Shown here piece by piece: positions 34,104 to 45,766 of a stretch of 64,000 nucleotides of DNA. The notes under the pieces are model-generated. The model ran no database searches, was not told the DNA's origin, and was given only the letters and a program-made list of their open reading frames with translations. The translations under genes were made by a program, and so were the position numbers. How positions within the stretch are numbered: position 1 is the first letter of the stretch; each line of letters begins with the position of its first letter. This DNA is from Odiellus spinosus (taxonomy: Eukaryota; Arthropoda; Arachnida; Opiliones; Phalangiidae): contig OY987228.1 in the NCBI GenBank assembly GCA_963920705.1, forward strand, positions 16,351,187-16,415,186, written 5' to 3'.

Positions 34104-34271
34104 AAAAATTCATCTTTAATCTGGGGATATTAAACGCACCTTGACACCTATAATCTAGACTGTAAAAAAATACATACCTATATCTTCGTCACGTAAAACT
34201 TGACCACTAGTGATCGAGCATAACGCGAGAAGACCCAATAGTCCCAGCAGTACAGCTAAACCAACCTTCAT
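33392..34271 (-). CDS. Small secreted, putatively GPI-anchored Asp/Asn/His/Arg-rich protein
   Basis: Three coding exons join in phase: 34271-34178, 34070-33903, 33504-33392; 124 residues. I do not recognise the family. Residues 1-23 form a classical signal peptide (MKVGLAVLLGLLGLLALCSI then TSG). The middle is hydrophilic and disordered-looking, rich in Asp, Asn, His and Arg (DADYKDHNHREDNNHDIRRY, NRNGNGVNQRTRTPQRN) and has no cysteine. The end is a short hydrophilic hinge (SSTNHGS) and a hydrophobic terminal stretch (ILIPAFVTAILWSLYSVYMV), the layout of a GPI-attachment signal; a single membrane span is the alternative. A likely non-coding first exon ends near 34938 (AAAT|GTAAGTCAAC), spliced to an acceptor at about 34282. 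Stop codons of this gene and ARL14EP-like are 122 bp apart and convergent. Confidence 0.65.
33541..33890. repeat. GC-richer insert in an intron
   Basis: Clearly higher in G+C than its surroundings and lying within the last intron (33505-33902) of the small secreted gene. It reads like a transposable-element fragment (SINE-type or retroelement piece), but I could not identify ends or a promoter box. The 62-codon frame at 33768 in it resembles no protein. Confidence 0.35.
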
Positions 34272-36959
34272 TCTTGGAAACTGTTGAAAAATTAAAAATG
34301 TTGAACAGATATTAAAAGCGATATATTACAAACACGGAAGATTCAATTTATGAGGGTATTGCCATCATAGTTTTAATAATTTAACACTTATAGAAAACAC
34401 AGTATAACTTATAACATGTTTTTGCTTTCCACTATAATATAAACAAGTTGAGTGAAAGGTTCATACACATCAGATAAAAATTATAAAAAAATTAGATCAT
34501 AAAGAAATCGCCCGATTAAAAGTTTGTGGAGAAAGCTATGTTTCAAACAGTTATTTTAATCTATGGGAAAATTAACGGAAGAGGACACATAATTTAAACC
34601 ATTCGATAAAATAATCTAAGCCCTATTCACACGTACGAACTCGAGTTGGTTCGAGAGGTCAATGAGAGATGATCGAGTTTGATAATACAAAAATTGAGAA
34701 GACAAAAAATTGGATCAGAAATTAAATTTTCACCAATTTCTTAACTGAACTGTTTAAAGTCAGATTTTACTTAAACTAATCGATAATATTATTCTAGCTC
34801 AATAGTTTTTGAGTGTAAAGTTAGTTAAAAAAGTTTAATTGAACTAATTTGCTTAAAAGCATTTAAATCTGGGAATATAAGTTCAAAAACAGATAAAATA
34901 CATTTCTAAAATCATTTTGTTGACTTACATTTGGAAAACAATAGTCGCTTGAAAAGTAATTTCCAAATAGAATTCGCGTTAAAATCAAAGAGATGTTAGT
35001 TACTGGCTTCTTTAAAACAAAAAGGGCCTTGACAAAATTTCCCGCGAATCTTCTCAGAATGACAGGGCAATATTAATAGACAATTAATACGCAGAAACGA
35101 TATGTGACGGTGCAAAAGGAGAACCAAGTATCCTAGTATCACTTCGTCAACGCTTTAGATGCCAATGACGAAAAAAATAAGAGGGCTACCTATATTTGTG
35201 GTCTCTCGAAAACCACAACTAGAAGTTTCACCTTCAAAGTTCGAAATTTAAATTGTTAATAAACTAATTAAGTAGCAAATCACGTACGGTTTTCCACTTT
35301 CTTGACGTTAGTAGTTCCATAGCCTCTAAAATCCCCCGCCACGAATGAAGGTCCCTTTCCTTAAGGAGCCAATCGGAAGTAAAATATAGGGGAAGTTTGT
35401 TTATATTTCAAACTTGAACTTGGGCGTGAACAGGTTTTTTTTTCAATTACACTAGCATTTTAAGAGGGTTTAATACAAAAGATAGATTAAACGATTAAAA
35501 CACTGACGTTTTTCTATACGAATTGCGTTGTATTGTAGGCTGGTTTCTATCTATCCACGTCAGATTTCAAGATTATGGTTCTAACGACCTTCTTTAATGT
35601 TAACGAATTAATATAAAGATAGTTATATTTTTACGAACGATCTTGAAGATAATATAGGCCTATAGATTGTCATAATTTGAAAGTAAAATATGGTTTATAG
35701 GAAGGGAAAAGGGTAAATATTCTCAAATTCAATGAAAAATGGCCCTCTATTTAACTCACGAAGTAAATTTTACATAACTTCATTAACGTTATTGAAAAAT
35801 ATTCGGATAGTATAATTATTTTCACTAAAGAATCTCAATGAAGATCGGATAAAATCTGTTCGGAATAATTATTTAATCATTGTTAAACATAACGATAATT
35901 TAGCTAAATTCCTAATTAATTACATATTATGTTTGATAAGGCTATGAATTTATTTATTTGATATTTTTGGGGCGGTGGCCTTTAAGCTTATATAGCTTAG
36001 TAGATTGTATTCCCTCCAACAAACAAATAAATAAACGTTCGTAGCCGTTACAATTATAAACTTATATTAAAAACCCCCAAATAATTATTTAATTATTGTT
36101 AAACATAACCATAATTTAGTTAAATTATTAATCAATTACACATTATATTTGGGATAATATTTCAAATATTTGGTAAGGCTATGAATTTATTTATTAGTTC
36201 TAAATAAATATTTGTCACCGTGTCAAGTTTCTACCGAGAAATAATTATAAAAATTAATGTTTGTAGTCTTACAAACCCCCGAAATGATAAAATTTCGTAC
36301 TTTTTAAATGTCTTTCAAAGCGACGACCACCTACGAGCCGGTTTCTCTCGCTAATGTTGACTCCATTAAAAAAACTTTGAATAATTGTACTTTAATCTTA
36401 ATTTTACACATACACTGTCAAAACTAGTCTTGTTTAAATCACTTTCTTCAAGGTTAAAAATAATATCAATTATCGAAGGAATTTTAATATCATTTGATAG
36501 ATATGGGTCTACCAACGTTTTTAGGCGTTGTCTAAATAATCCAGGTATACTTGCTGAATTAACGCGCCTATAGTGTTTCCTGTTCCAATACCTAAGAGCG
36601 TCCTTTTTCGTATATGCCTACAATAACCTGTAGATTACGTAAGGTATATTGGACGTCACGTGACGAACATTAATAATGATGTTTTTATATAGTAGGAGGG
36701 TTTCTATACTTTTCTTTCCGGGAACTAAACCGCTCGGTTGCAACCGCCAAATTCGAGTGAAATAACGCTCCCATTTTTTTTTAAATCGGAAATTAAACAG
36801 AAATAAATAAATTTCCCCACCGGAATCGCTAGTTTGATCTTGAACTGTTTAACCAACGAAATTTGTACACAAAATTGACACTTTTATTTATTTCTTTTGC
36901 TCATCTTCAAACAGTCTTTAGTTGTAGGAACAAAATCATCTCGTTATATAAATGTGAAA
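34272..36959. other. Intergenic between small secreted gene and Duox1
   Basis: Contains the inferred 5' UTR intron of the secreted gene (about 34283-34937), a two-copy direct repeat at 35863-36290, and the Duox1 promoter region. No further coding exon seen. Confidence 0.45.
35863..36290. repeat. Two-copy direct repeat, about 215 bp each
   Basis: Copy 1 (35863 onward) and copy 2 (about 36079 onward) share AATAATTATTTAATxATTGTT, AAACATAACxATAATTTAG and GGCTATGAATTTATTTATT in order, and both close with GTAGxxxTTACAA...CCCCC. They are diverged, so an old tandem duplication or paired element copies. Confidence 0.65.
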
Positions 36960-39900
36960 ATGAATATCTTTTCAATTTTTTTGGGTTTAGTTTTTGTTGT
37001 AGTTAATGGTCAAGGGGATACGTCAACTCTAGTTCCAAGTACAGTATCCAATGCCACAAACGTAGTAACTAAAAATATCCCAACTATTGCAACAGTTACA
37101 CCTATACCAAAACCCAAAACAACAGGTAGGTACTTCCTGAGAAAAAATTATCTTAAATCACCGTGTGTTGTACAAGTTATAAATTTTCTGGAAAAATTAC
37201 CAATATTCTACTTTCCAAAATGCCAAAAAAATAATTATCATTAGAATTATTTGAGCTAAAACTTAAGCATTAGTGGTAGTGGTGTTAAAAATCGTGACAA
37301 CCTCACTTTAATAAGCTAATAATTATATTGTATGGCCAAGGATCTCTACGGTTGACCCCAATATTTCATAATTTGACCTTTAAAAAAGTTTTAAAAACAG
37401 TTTAAAGTCTTTTGTGTGAACGTGGCTTCAGAATATCTACGATAAACATTCAACGACTTAATAACCATTGTTTTAATACCAAAAGTATATAAATTTCAAA
37501 TCTGGTCATGTAATTTTTTTTCGAGCAATGTATTAAAATTACTGTATCGTTCCAATTTCTGCTCAAAATTCGTGCAAACTATTTGTTTACTTTTTACTGG
37601 TCCACGTGGGTGGACACTTAATTGTATGTTTATTTCGCCGGGGATCTTCCACTCATAAGTTTATGATAAAAATATGATAAAATCGTAAATAAAATATCAT
37701 AGTTATATTTTCCGTCTGCAGAAAAACCAGAGTTCGATTATGAATCAAAAGATATGCTATTGGATGCGTTAATTGGAGGAAAAGGTGATGGTCCGCCGTC
37801 GGAATACCAATCATTCAATGGTTGGTATAACAATCCGTCTCATCCTGAATTCGGTTCAGTTGGTGAGTTAATTACCAAACCCAGCTTTCGACAATTCATT
37901 AAAACAGCGAGGCCATCATAGACAGCCAACTTCGTCGCTGGCTACCGCCTTACTACAGTGACGGGGCGTACGAACCGTGGATTGGTAAAAGACCAAATCC
38001 TTTCGAGATCAGCGAAGAAGTATTCAAGGGATCACCGGGGAACTTTTGCGAAACAGGAAAAACCATCTTCGTTGCCATTTACGGTAAGTAACTCGTTGAA
38101 CTTGACTTAACCTTAACTTACGCAATCACTCGGGTACGAACAGGGCAACACGTGTTTGACGAGATTGTGGGGGCCGAAAGTCCCGGTTGCCCACCAGAAG
38201 CAATTTATTATTACCTACCGCCTGGTCACTTTTATAGAGAACAGACCAAACATAGCGTAATGCCCGTCCGAAGGCATAGGTATGATTCCACTTCTGGTAG
38301 TTCACCGAATAACCCAAGACAACACGTAAGTATCTTGGTACTGTTCAATATACCGTAAGTTTACGTTTCGTATATAAGACAGGAACGACTAAATAAGACT
38401 AAGAACCTATTCACGGTATCAAGTTAACTAATGTTTTGGGCGCGTCATCTTTGGTATATGGTTTCGCGATTCTAATAACATTTACATTTGCAATTAGGTT
38501 GTTGTCCTGTATTATATTGTATAACCTCTCCTAAGACTCGAGAATAAAGAATCACACTTATGGAATATAAATTATACACTTATGGTATACGCATAAGGAT
38601 CAGTTTAAAAAAATAACCGCGTTCTGTAATTTTATTTAGTTAAACGAAATAACAGCTTGGATTGATGGTAGCGCGATATATGGGACTTCTAAAGGATGGT
38701 CCGATTCGTTGAGAAGTTTCAAAGATGGAAAATTAAAGAGTCATCCCAAAATAAAATCATTACCCGGTTTGAACGAAGTTAGATTACCATTAAATAACCC
38801 TGTTCGACCGGTTGATGGTCAACTTAAACCCGCGAGTCGTCTTTATCGTAAGATGAATTTACTTAAAAAAATGATGCCGTTAATTTGAGAAACTATTTTG
38901 TTTATACAGGTATGGGTAATCCAAACTCGAACGAAAACCCAGGCCTACTTTCATTGGGAATACTATGGTTTCGTTTGCATAATGAGATCGCGGAAGCCAT
39001 GCGCGATAAACATCCAAATCTCAACGATGAAAAACTGTTTCAAGAAAGCAGGAAATTAGTCGTTGCTATATATCAGGTTGGGGTTTTTATATTGTTTATT
39101 GTACGTCAAATGACTTTGGTGCTGTACCATTTATAATAGATGTAAAATTTTGCAGCAAATCACTATGTACGAATGGCTTCCATCATTTTTAGGAGAAACT
39201 ATAGCTCCGTATACAAATCTAAGTAATCTTTTAAATAATCATATTAAATCGTTATTAACCCTAATTATTAACGAACTATTGCAGATTACAACCCCAATAT
39301 GGACCCTGCCGTGACCCAAGAGTTTTTGGCGGCTGCTAAATATTACATTTATACACTACTGACACCGCAGTTACCTTTAAGGTAAAGTGTTAACAGTTTT
39401 TTTTTATTTTGTTGATTATCAAAATTATAATCAATTCGCGTTGCTTTTAATAGAAACCCAGGTTGCGAGATGTTCAAATCGAATCCGATTCGCGTCTGCG
39501 ATTACTTCTGGAAATCCGAAGAAGCGATAACTAAAGCGACCGATCCGGATTCAATATTGCTCGGTTTAACAACGCTACCCGCCGAGAAAGATGATAATAT
39601 AGTGGTTGATGATTACAGAGGTACATTTAAAGAAGAAGTATAGCTCTATTGAATTTACAGAGCATCTTTACAAATAGTTTTCTACCACGGACCCCCGGAG
39701 TTTACGAGACGGGATCGGGTAGCGTTGAACATTATATTTGGCAGAGACCATGGTTTGACCGATTACAAGACAGCGAGACTCTCATTGGGTTTGAAATCTT
39801 TCAATAGTTTCCAAGAAATGGCCAATATTTGTTCCAACATTTCTCAAACGCATCCCCGGGTAAGATTTGAATTTTAAAATTATATTTAATTTTATACGAT

Positions 39901-42900
39901 ATTAAAAACATTTAAAATAGTTATTTAGCGACGTCTTGCCAAGATTGTACAATGGCAATACGGGTTCTGTTGATTTTTGGGTAGGAGGAATGCTTGAAAC
40001 TGAACATGGAAGACCAGGAGAGCTATTTAGGACTATCATCAAAGAACAATTCGAACGAATTCGAAATGGAGATAGATTTTGGTTCGAAAATGAACGAAAC
40101 AAGTAAAGCCTTATGGAATTTTTTGAGTATTAACAGCTATAGAGCTAAAAACCTCTTAAAAATCAAATGTAGGCAATTCAGCGCAACACAAATTCGGGCG
40201 ATAAAATCTGTTCGTCTGAGTCATTTGCTACGATTCTTAACCAGTTCGGACGAAGGCAACGTTGAAGTTCAGGACAACGTTTTCCGTCTACCTTCTCAAA
40301 GTATGCCTATTTACGAAAAAAATCCAATAAACTTTATATTTACCAATTTTATCAAATTGTATCAGCGAATCCTGGACTTAATCTCGAATGCCAAAAAAAA
40401 CTTGGTCTTTCTAACTACCAATGCGCTATGGCAAACGGAAGGAGCTATTCATACTTTTTCTACAACTTAACGGGCAGTAAATTAAGTAGATGCACGCCAC
40501 CAACATCTTTCGATTTCTTCGAGGGAAGCGCTGCGGCCCTTATTCTTACCTTCATATCGCCCGTTCTGTTTGTGTTTGGTAAGACAATTTATTTATTGAA
40601 CAGACCCCTTTTCTTGCCAAAATATGGACGCAGCCCTTAGAGGTGAAAAGTGAGAATAATTAGGCCTTCACCGTATATGATGATGGTCAAATGGATGGTA
40701 TACTTTAGAATTGTGGTTTATAAACCTTGAATTATTTGCACCATTGGTGTAAATGCGGAACTAATGCGCGTCTATCTTTTCAGTGTGTATCGGTATCTTA
40801 TATTACATGGTGGAAACAAAACGTCGCGAATTCAGTAAAGTTCGAAAAACGAGTTTTCGTAAAAAGAAGGAATCATTGGACCCCGATAGCATCATTGGTA
40901 ATATAATCAACTGAGACCTTGAACAATTGGTGTTCAATAAATAAAATTATTCCACAGTGACGGAATGGATGGGGAAAAAAGAAGGCACCAGACAGGTTAT
41001 TTTAAAATACGAAAAGAAATGCATCATTCTTAGACAACTACACGGCCCAAAAGTCAGATCTATCGATTTATCGAGAGCAGAATCGATCGAGATTCAAGTT
41101 GGAACGGGATTCGATTATTTGCTCATCAGAGTACCGAGAGAGTGCGATTTGGTATACGAACTTAAATCTTAAATATTTAATTTAGAAGAATGACAAATGC
41201 CGTCATCTATATAGATTCTAAAATTCGACGACGGCGAGGAACGAGACACGGTCATAGCACAGTTGGAAGCGTACTTGGGCTCCATTGGTGTCGGAAGACA
41301 ACGAAAGGAAATCAACTCCAAGAAACTCTTGAAGAATTCGGTGACCAACGCGAACAGACAGATGGAATTGGAGAGATTTTTCAGGGTTGTATTCGCGCAG
41401 GTTTGCCATATTTATTTTGCAAACTTCACTGTATCTTCCGAACACAACTGTGGCTCAACACCATAATTCTGTTAGAGAATGAGCAATAAAAATAATAAAA
41501 TCTTAACATTAGAAATCTATTTGGGTTTAGGCCTTCAACATCAACCAAGAGAAATTCGAAGTTGTTAAATTGGACGCGGATCAGGCTCGAGATATCATTT
41601 ACACGGAATTAACTATCCACGAATTTGCAAACGCGTTCTCTTTGCGTTCTGACGCTGTATTCATCCAGCAGATGTTCGCCTTGGTGGACAGTGGTAATAA
41701 GGGATATATTACCTTCAGGGAATTTTTGGATATCATCGTTATTTTCGCTAACGGTAAGATTCGGATTTTAATCTAAAATGGGTTTCAACCTAATGTATAC
41801 GCGTTCGTAGGTTGCGCCGAAAAGAAAATGAAACTTATGTTTGATATGTACGACATAAACCGAGAAGGGATGCTAACAAGATGCGACTTTGCATCAATGA
41901 TAAAGTATAAGAGTTATAAAATCAAAGGTATAAAAACAAAGATATATAATTTCTCATCTCATTTTTAGGTCGCTCTTGGAATTAGCCAATCACACGATCT
42001 CGGAAGACAAAGTGAAAACCATAGTAACGTCCATGTTCAAAAACGCCAATTTGGAGAACAAGGAAACCATCACATTCGAAGACTTCACACATTTGATGTC
42101 CGATTACAAGGAAGAATTGGGATACGCCCAATTAACGTTAGAAAGTAATTAAATTGTTAACAATTTAATGTTTACATTAGAATGTAAAGTTATCTAATCG
42201 TTTCGAAGGTGGAGGTCCAGGCATTCAAACGTCCCAGATAACTGGCCCGAAAAAAAGACACAGCGCAGTCACGAGAGCCGAGGATACTGTACTAAAAGCT
42301 TTCGAGTAAGTTTTACATGAAGTGTTTGGTCGTTATAATGGACTTAACACATTTGATTAATAACTTAAATGAAAACTTAACAGATATCGAAAGGGAATGA
42401 CGGAAAACCAACCCGAAGGAGAAGGTCACATTAAATTAGAAGCCTTATCGAAAGAGTACAATCCGAGGAACGTCTTATGGACTTCGATCATAAGATACGC
42501 CGAAACCTACTACTTGCATATTTTTTGGATCACATTATACACGCTCTTCATGTTTGGACTGTTCATTGAAAGATATTGTATGCTTTTTCGACCAATTTTT
42601 TTCTCACGATATAAATCGAAATGTTTCCCCTGTCAGTTTTCGCTTTGGGTCGAGAACACAATGGTCTTCGTAAAATCTCGGGTCATTGGGTCAGCGTAGC
42701 GCGATCCTCCGCTAGCAGTCTTATGTTTGCCTACTCGACTATCCTATTAACCATGTGTCGCAATACTATCACCGTTCTCAGAGAAACTTTCTTGCACATG
42801 TATATTCCTTTTGACAGCGCCGTTTGGTTCCACAAATACATCGCCGTGTGGGGAATCATATTTTCCGGTAATTTAACTAAGATTAAACTGACCAATGACG

Positions 42901-44869
42901 GGAATTAACGAAAATAATTAAATATAGTTGTTCACACTATTGGACACGCTCTTAACTTCTACCAAATATCGACGCAATCCGCCGATGATTTGAATTGCCT
43001 ATTTAGAGATTTTTTTCACTCGTAAGGAAAAAATTTCATAATTATTCTTAATTCTTTATAATAAGCAATTAACCATGTGAACGAAACGGTAGAAAGTCCC
43101 ACCAGCAAAACCCCAAAACCAAGTATTAGAATTAATAGAAATTTAACTCTGGCGTTGAGGGTTTCATACACTGTCTATATCAAAATTGGATCAGGTTCTG
43201 AAACCCCTTACAATCCTATTCCATAATTAATTACTCGAAAAAAATGTTTTACAGAAGCCACGAGTTACCCAAAATAACATACTGGGCTTTTGGAACAATA
43301 ACGGGTAAGATAAGGAGACATCAAAATACCATAGCAGTTTGAATAAAATTCTTGACTATCAAAAGGTTTAACGGGAGTAATTCTCGTTGTGGTGGTGACG
43401 GTAATGTACGTTTTTGCCCATAATTACGCGCGCCGTAACGTCTTTCAAGCGTTTTGGATTACTCATAACATGTATCCAATATTCTACATACTTGTAAGTA
43501 ATTAATATAGTTAACCCTAATTTCTTATATACACAAATATAAACTCGAAACGTAGATGATTCTTCACGGATTGGGTCGTGTGGTGCAGGATCCTATTTTC
43601 TACTATTTTTTCTTGGGACCCTTACTGATTTTCGTCATTGATCAGCTGATTAGTATCAGTAGGAAGAAAGTGGAGATTTCCATAATAAAGGCCATACCTC
43701 ATCCATCGGGTCAGTACCACCATATCGAAAGTTTAAAGAATTTGAAGCTATAATGGATTAATATTATAGACGTTTTGCAACTGGAATTCAAACGACCAGC
43801 AAACTTTCAATACAAGAGTGGACAGTGGGTGCGAATCGCTTGCCCTATCTTAAGGACCAACGAGTTTCATCCGTTCACATTATCGTCGGCTCCTCACGAA
43901 GAAAATTTATCTCTTCACATACGCGCTGTTGGTCCTTGGACCACCGCTCTACGAAAAACACTGAGTCCAGATAATATACAAGATCATCCATACCCTAAGG
44001 TTCGAACATATCAGGGAAAGCAATTTATGTAAACTAGTATAATATCTTAAATATTATGAACTTTCTACCGTTGAATAACTGAGCGAAATTAGAACTAATT
44101 TCAGATCTACTTGGACGGGCCATTTGGGGAGGGCCATCAAGACTGGTTTCAGTACGAAGTGTCTGTTATGGTTGGCGGAGGAATCGGAGTCACCCCCTTT
44201 GCCTCGATTTTAAAGGACATTGCACACAAATCCGCGTTGAATACGAATATACCGTGCAAAAAAGTATATTTTATTTGGGTAACACGTACCCAAAAACATT
44301 TCGAATGGTTAACCGATATCATCAAATCTGTCGAAGAGAAGGACAAACAAAGATTGGTTTCGGTACATATCTTTATCACCCAATTCTATCAGAAATTTGA
44401 TTTGAGAACTACAATGCTCGTAAGTACGATTTACCAATTAGCGTTTTCGTTTTAGGAAATTAAATGAATTATTTATTCCCTAAGTACATCTGTGAAAGAC
44501 ATTTTCAACGTGTTTCGAACCGAAGTCTTTTCACGGGTCTCAAGTCTATCACCCATTTTGGTCGACCAGACATTAAACTCTTCTTAAGTTCTTTGGAAGA
44601 GGAATATCCGGATGTAAGATTAATTAATTATTATTTATTACGAAAATAGCGTGAACTGTACCAATAACCGTGGAACAAAAATTAAGACCTTATAAAAATA
44701 AGAAGTTCGAAGCAACTTCTCTAATTTAAGCGTAAATGGGTTACAGGTACGAAAAGTTGGAGTATTTAGTTGTGGACCTTCCCCCATGACGCTTGGGGTA
44801 CAACAAGCGTGCGAAGAACTTAACAAGCAAGAAGGAATGATATTTTTACACCACTTCGAAAATTTTTGA
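36960..44869 (+). CDS. Duox: Dual oxidase, upstream paralog (Duox1), complete
   Basis: Thirty exons: 36960-37125, 37722-37862, 37922-38083, 38144-38325, 38640-38847, 38910-39076, 39156-39222, 39285-39381, 39454-39620, 39678-39859, 39921-40102, 40173-40300, 40366-40578, 40784-40897, 40958-41151, 41215-41400, 41531-41753, 41811-41904, 41969-42144, 42209-42305, 42384-42577, 42637-42867, 42928-43021, 43255-43304, 43366-43493, 43556-43709, 43770-43999, 44105-44419, 44485-44613, 44747-44869; about 1,597 residues, phase closed. Order: signal peptide, Thr/Pro-rich segment, peroxidase-like ectodomain ([18 protein letters not shown]), first membrane span, EF-hand region (about 905-960), six spans with heme histidines (HTIGH; LHG), FAD site [14 protein letters not shown] motifs [11 protein letters not shown] and CGPSPM, end HHFENF. 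It makes extracellular H2O2. Changed residues: [10 protein letters not shown] where the family has LNIQRGRDHG, and a weak second EF loop. AATAAA at 45094. Confidence 0.95.
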
Positions 44870-45766
44870 TTTCAGTTTGCCTTTAAATATTTTTAGAAAT
44901 ATGACCCCTTTAAAATCCATTTTTCATTATTTACATTACATAACCAAAAGATTTTATCCTCCTCGGGGGACCAGTGTTCCTCCCCCGTATCAATTAAATA
45001 CATAACGTTTTAAATACATTATTTAAACTTAAACTTTATAACTTTTAAGTCTCCTAGTTGTTCCCCAATTCTTTTATAGTTTTATCAAACCGAAATAAAA
45101 CTTTGAAACAAGTTGGGAAAACCAAATTTAACTTCCCGAGTATTACGTGCAATATAGACCGAGGTGAGAAAAGAGCCACGTGATCGTAAAACGTCACCAC
45201 TGACGTAACTTGTCTTCCAAATTCGGTTTATATTATACTCTGGTCTAACCTAATCTTACCAAAATTATTAAAATTGATGATAAAGGTGCCTGTACAAAAG
45301 ACAAATTATAATAATTCAAATCCGACAAAGGGATCTTAAGTAAAAATTCCCCCAATAACACGCTATATTATTATTCTTCATATATTTGTGTAATTGTAGT
45401 TTTTGTATAAGTACATTATCTAATGTATATTAAAGAACTTTTTTTGGGCAAAACTTTTACGATTGTCTAAGCGGAAGAATATTTTTTCCCAGAAGGAACT
45501 TCCTGCGAAAAGAACACGACGGAAGCGAATACCATCCGGCAAATAAATTCTGGATAGGATATACAGTTGCCTTATCTTTAATTTTGCCGGAAACAAGTTG
45601 ATTAACATAAGCATAATCCCCCGCGTTTAACGCGGAACTCCGCCGAACGTAAACTAAAGATTATACGAAACTATTTGGATTATTGTCCCCTTGAAAAATA
45701 AATGGAACATTACGCACGATTCCTCTTAGTCTAGCGGTTAAGGTTAATTTTGATCGCGCACAAATA
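44870..45766. other. Spacer between the two Duox genes
   Basis: 897 bp. It holds the Duox1 3' UTR with AATAAA at 45094-45099 and the Duox2 promoter. No open frame for a DUOXA-type maturation factor is present. A 25-bp tRNA-like A-box string at 45721-45745 has no matching second half. Confidence 0.6.

Noticed and set aside
40137..40172. Longer version of Duox1 exon 12 using an acceptor at 40135-40136
   Set aside because: In phase, but adds 12 residues absent from Duox2. The acceptor at 40171-40172 gives [11 protein letters not shown], which lines up exactly with [11 protein letters not shown] of Duox2.
45721..45745. tRNA-like start TCCTCTTAGTCTAGCGGTTA just upstream of Duox2
   Set aside because: Resembles a tRNA-Asp/Glu A box, but no anticodon arm, B box (GGTTCGA) or closing stem follows. 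Chance or a tiny SINE scrap.
44870..45766. A DUOXA maturation-factor gene between the Duox genes
   Set aside because: Looked for because vertebrate DUOX and DUOXA genes are adjacent; no suitable open frame or membrane-span exon is present.
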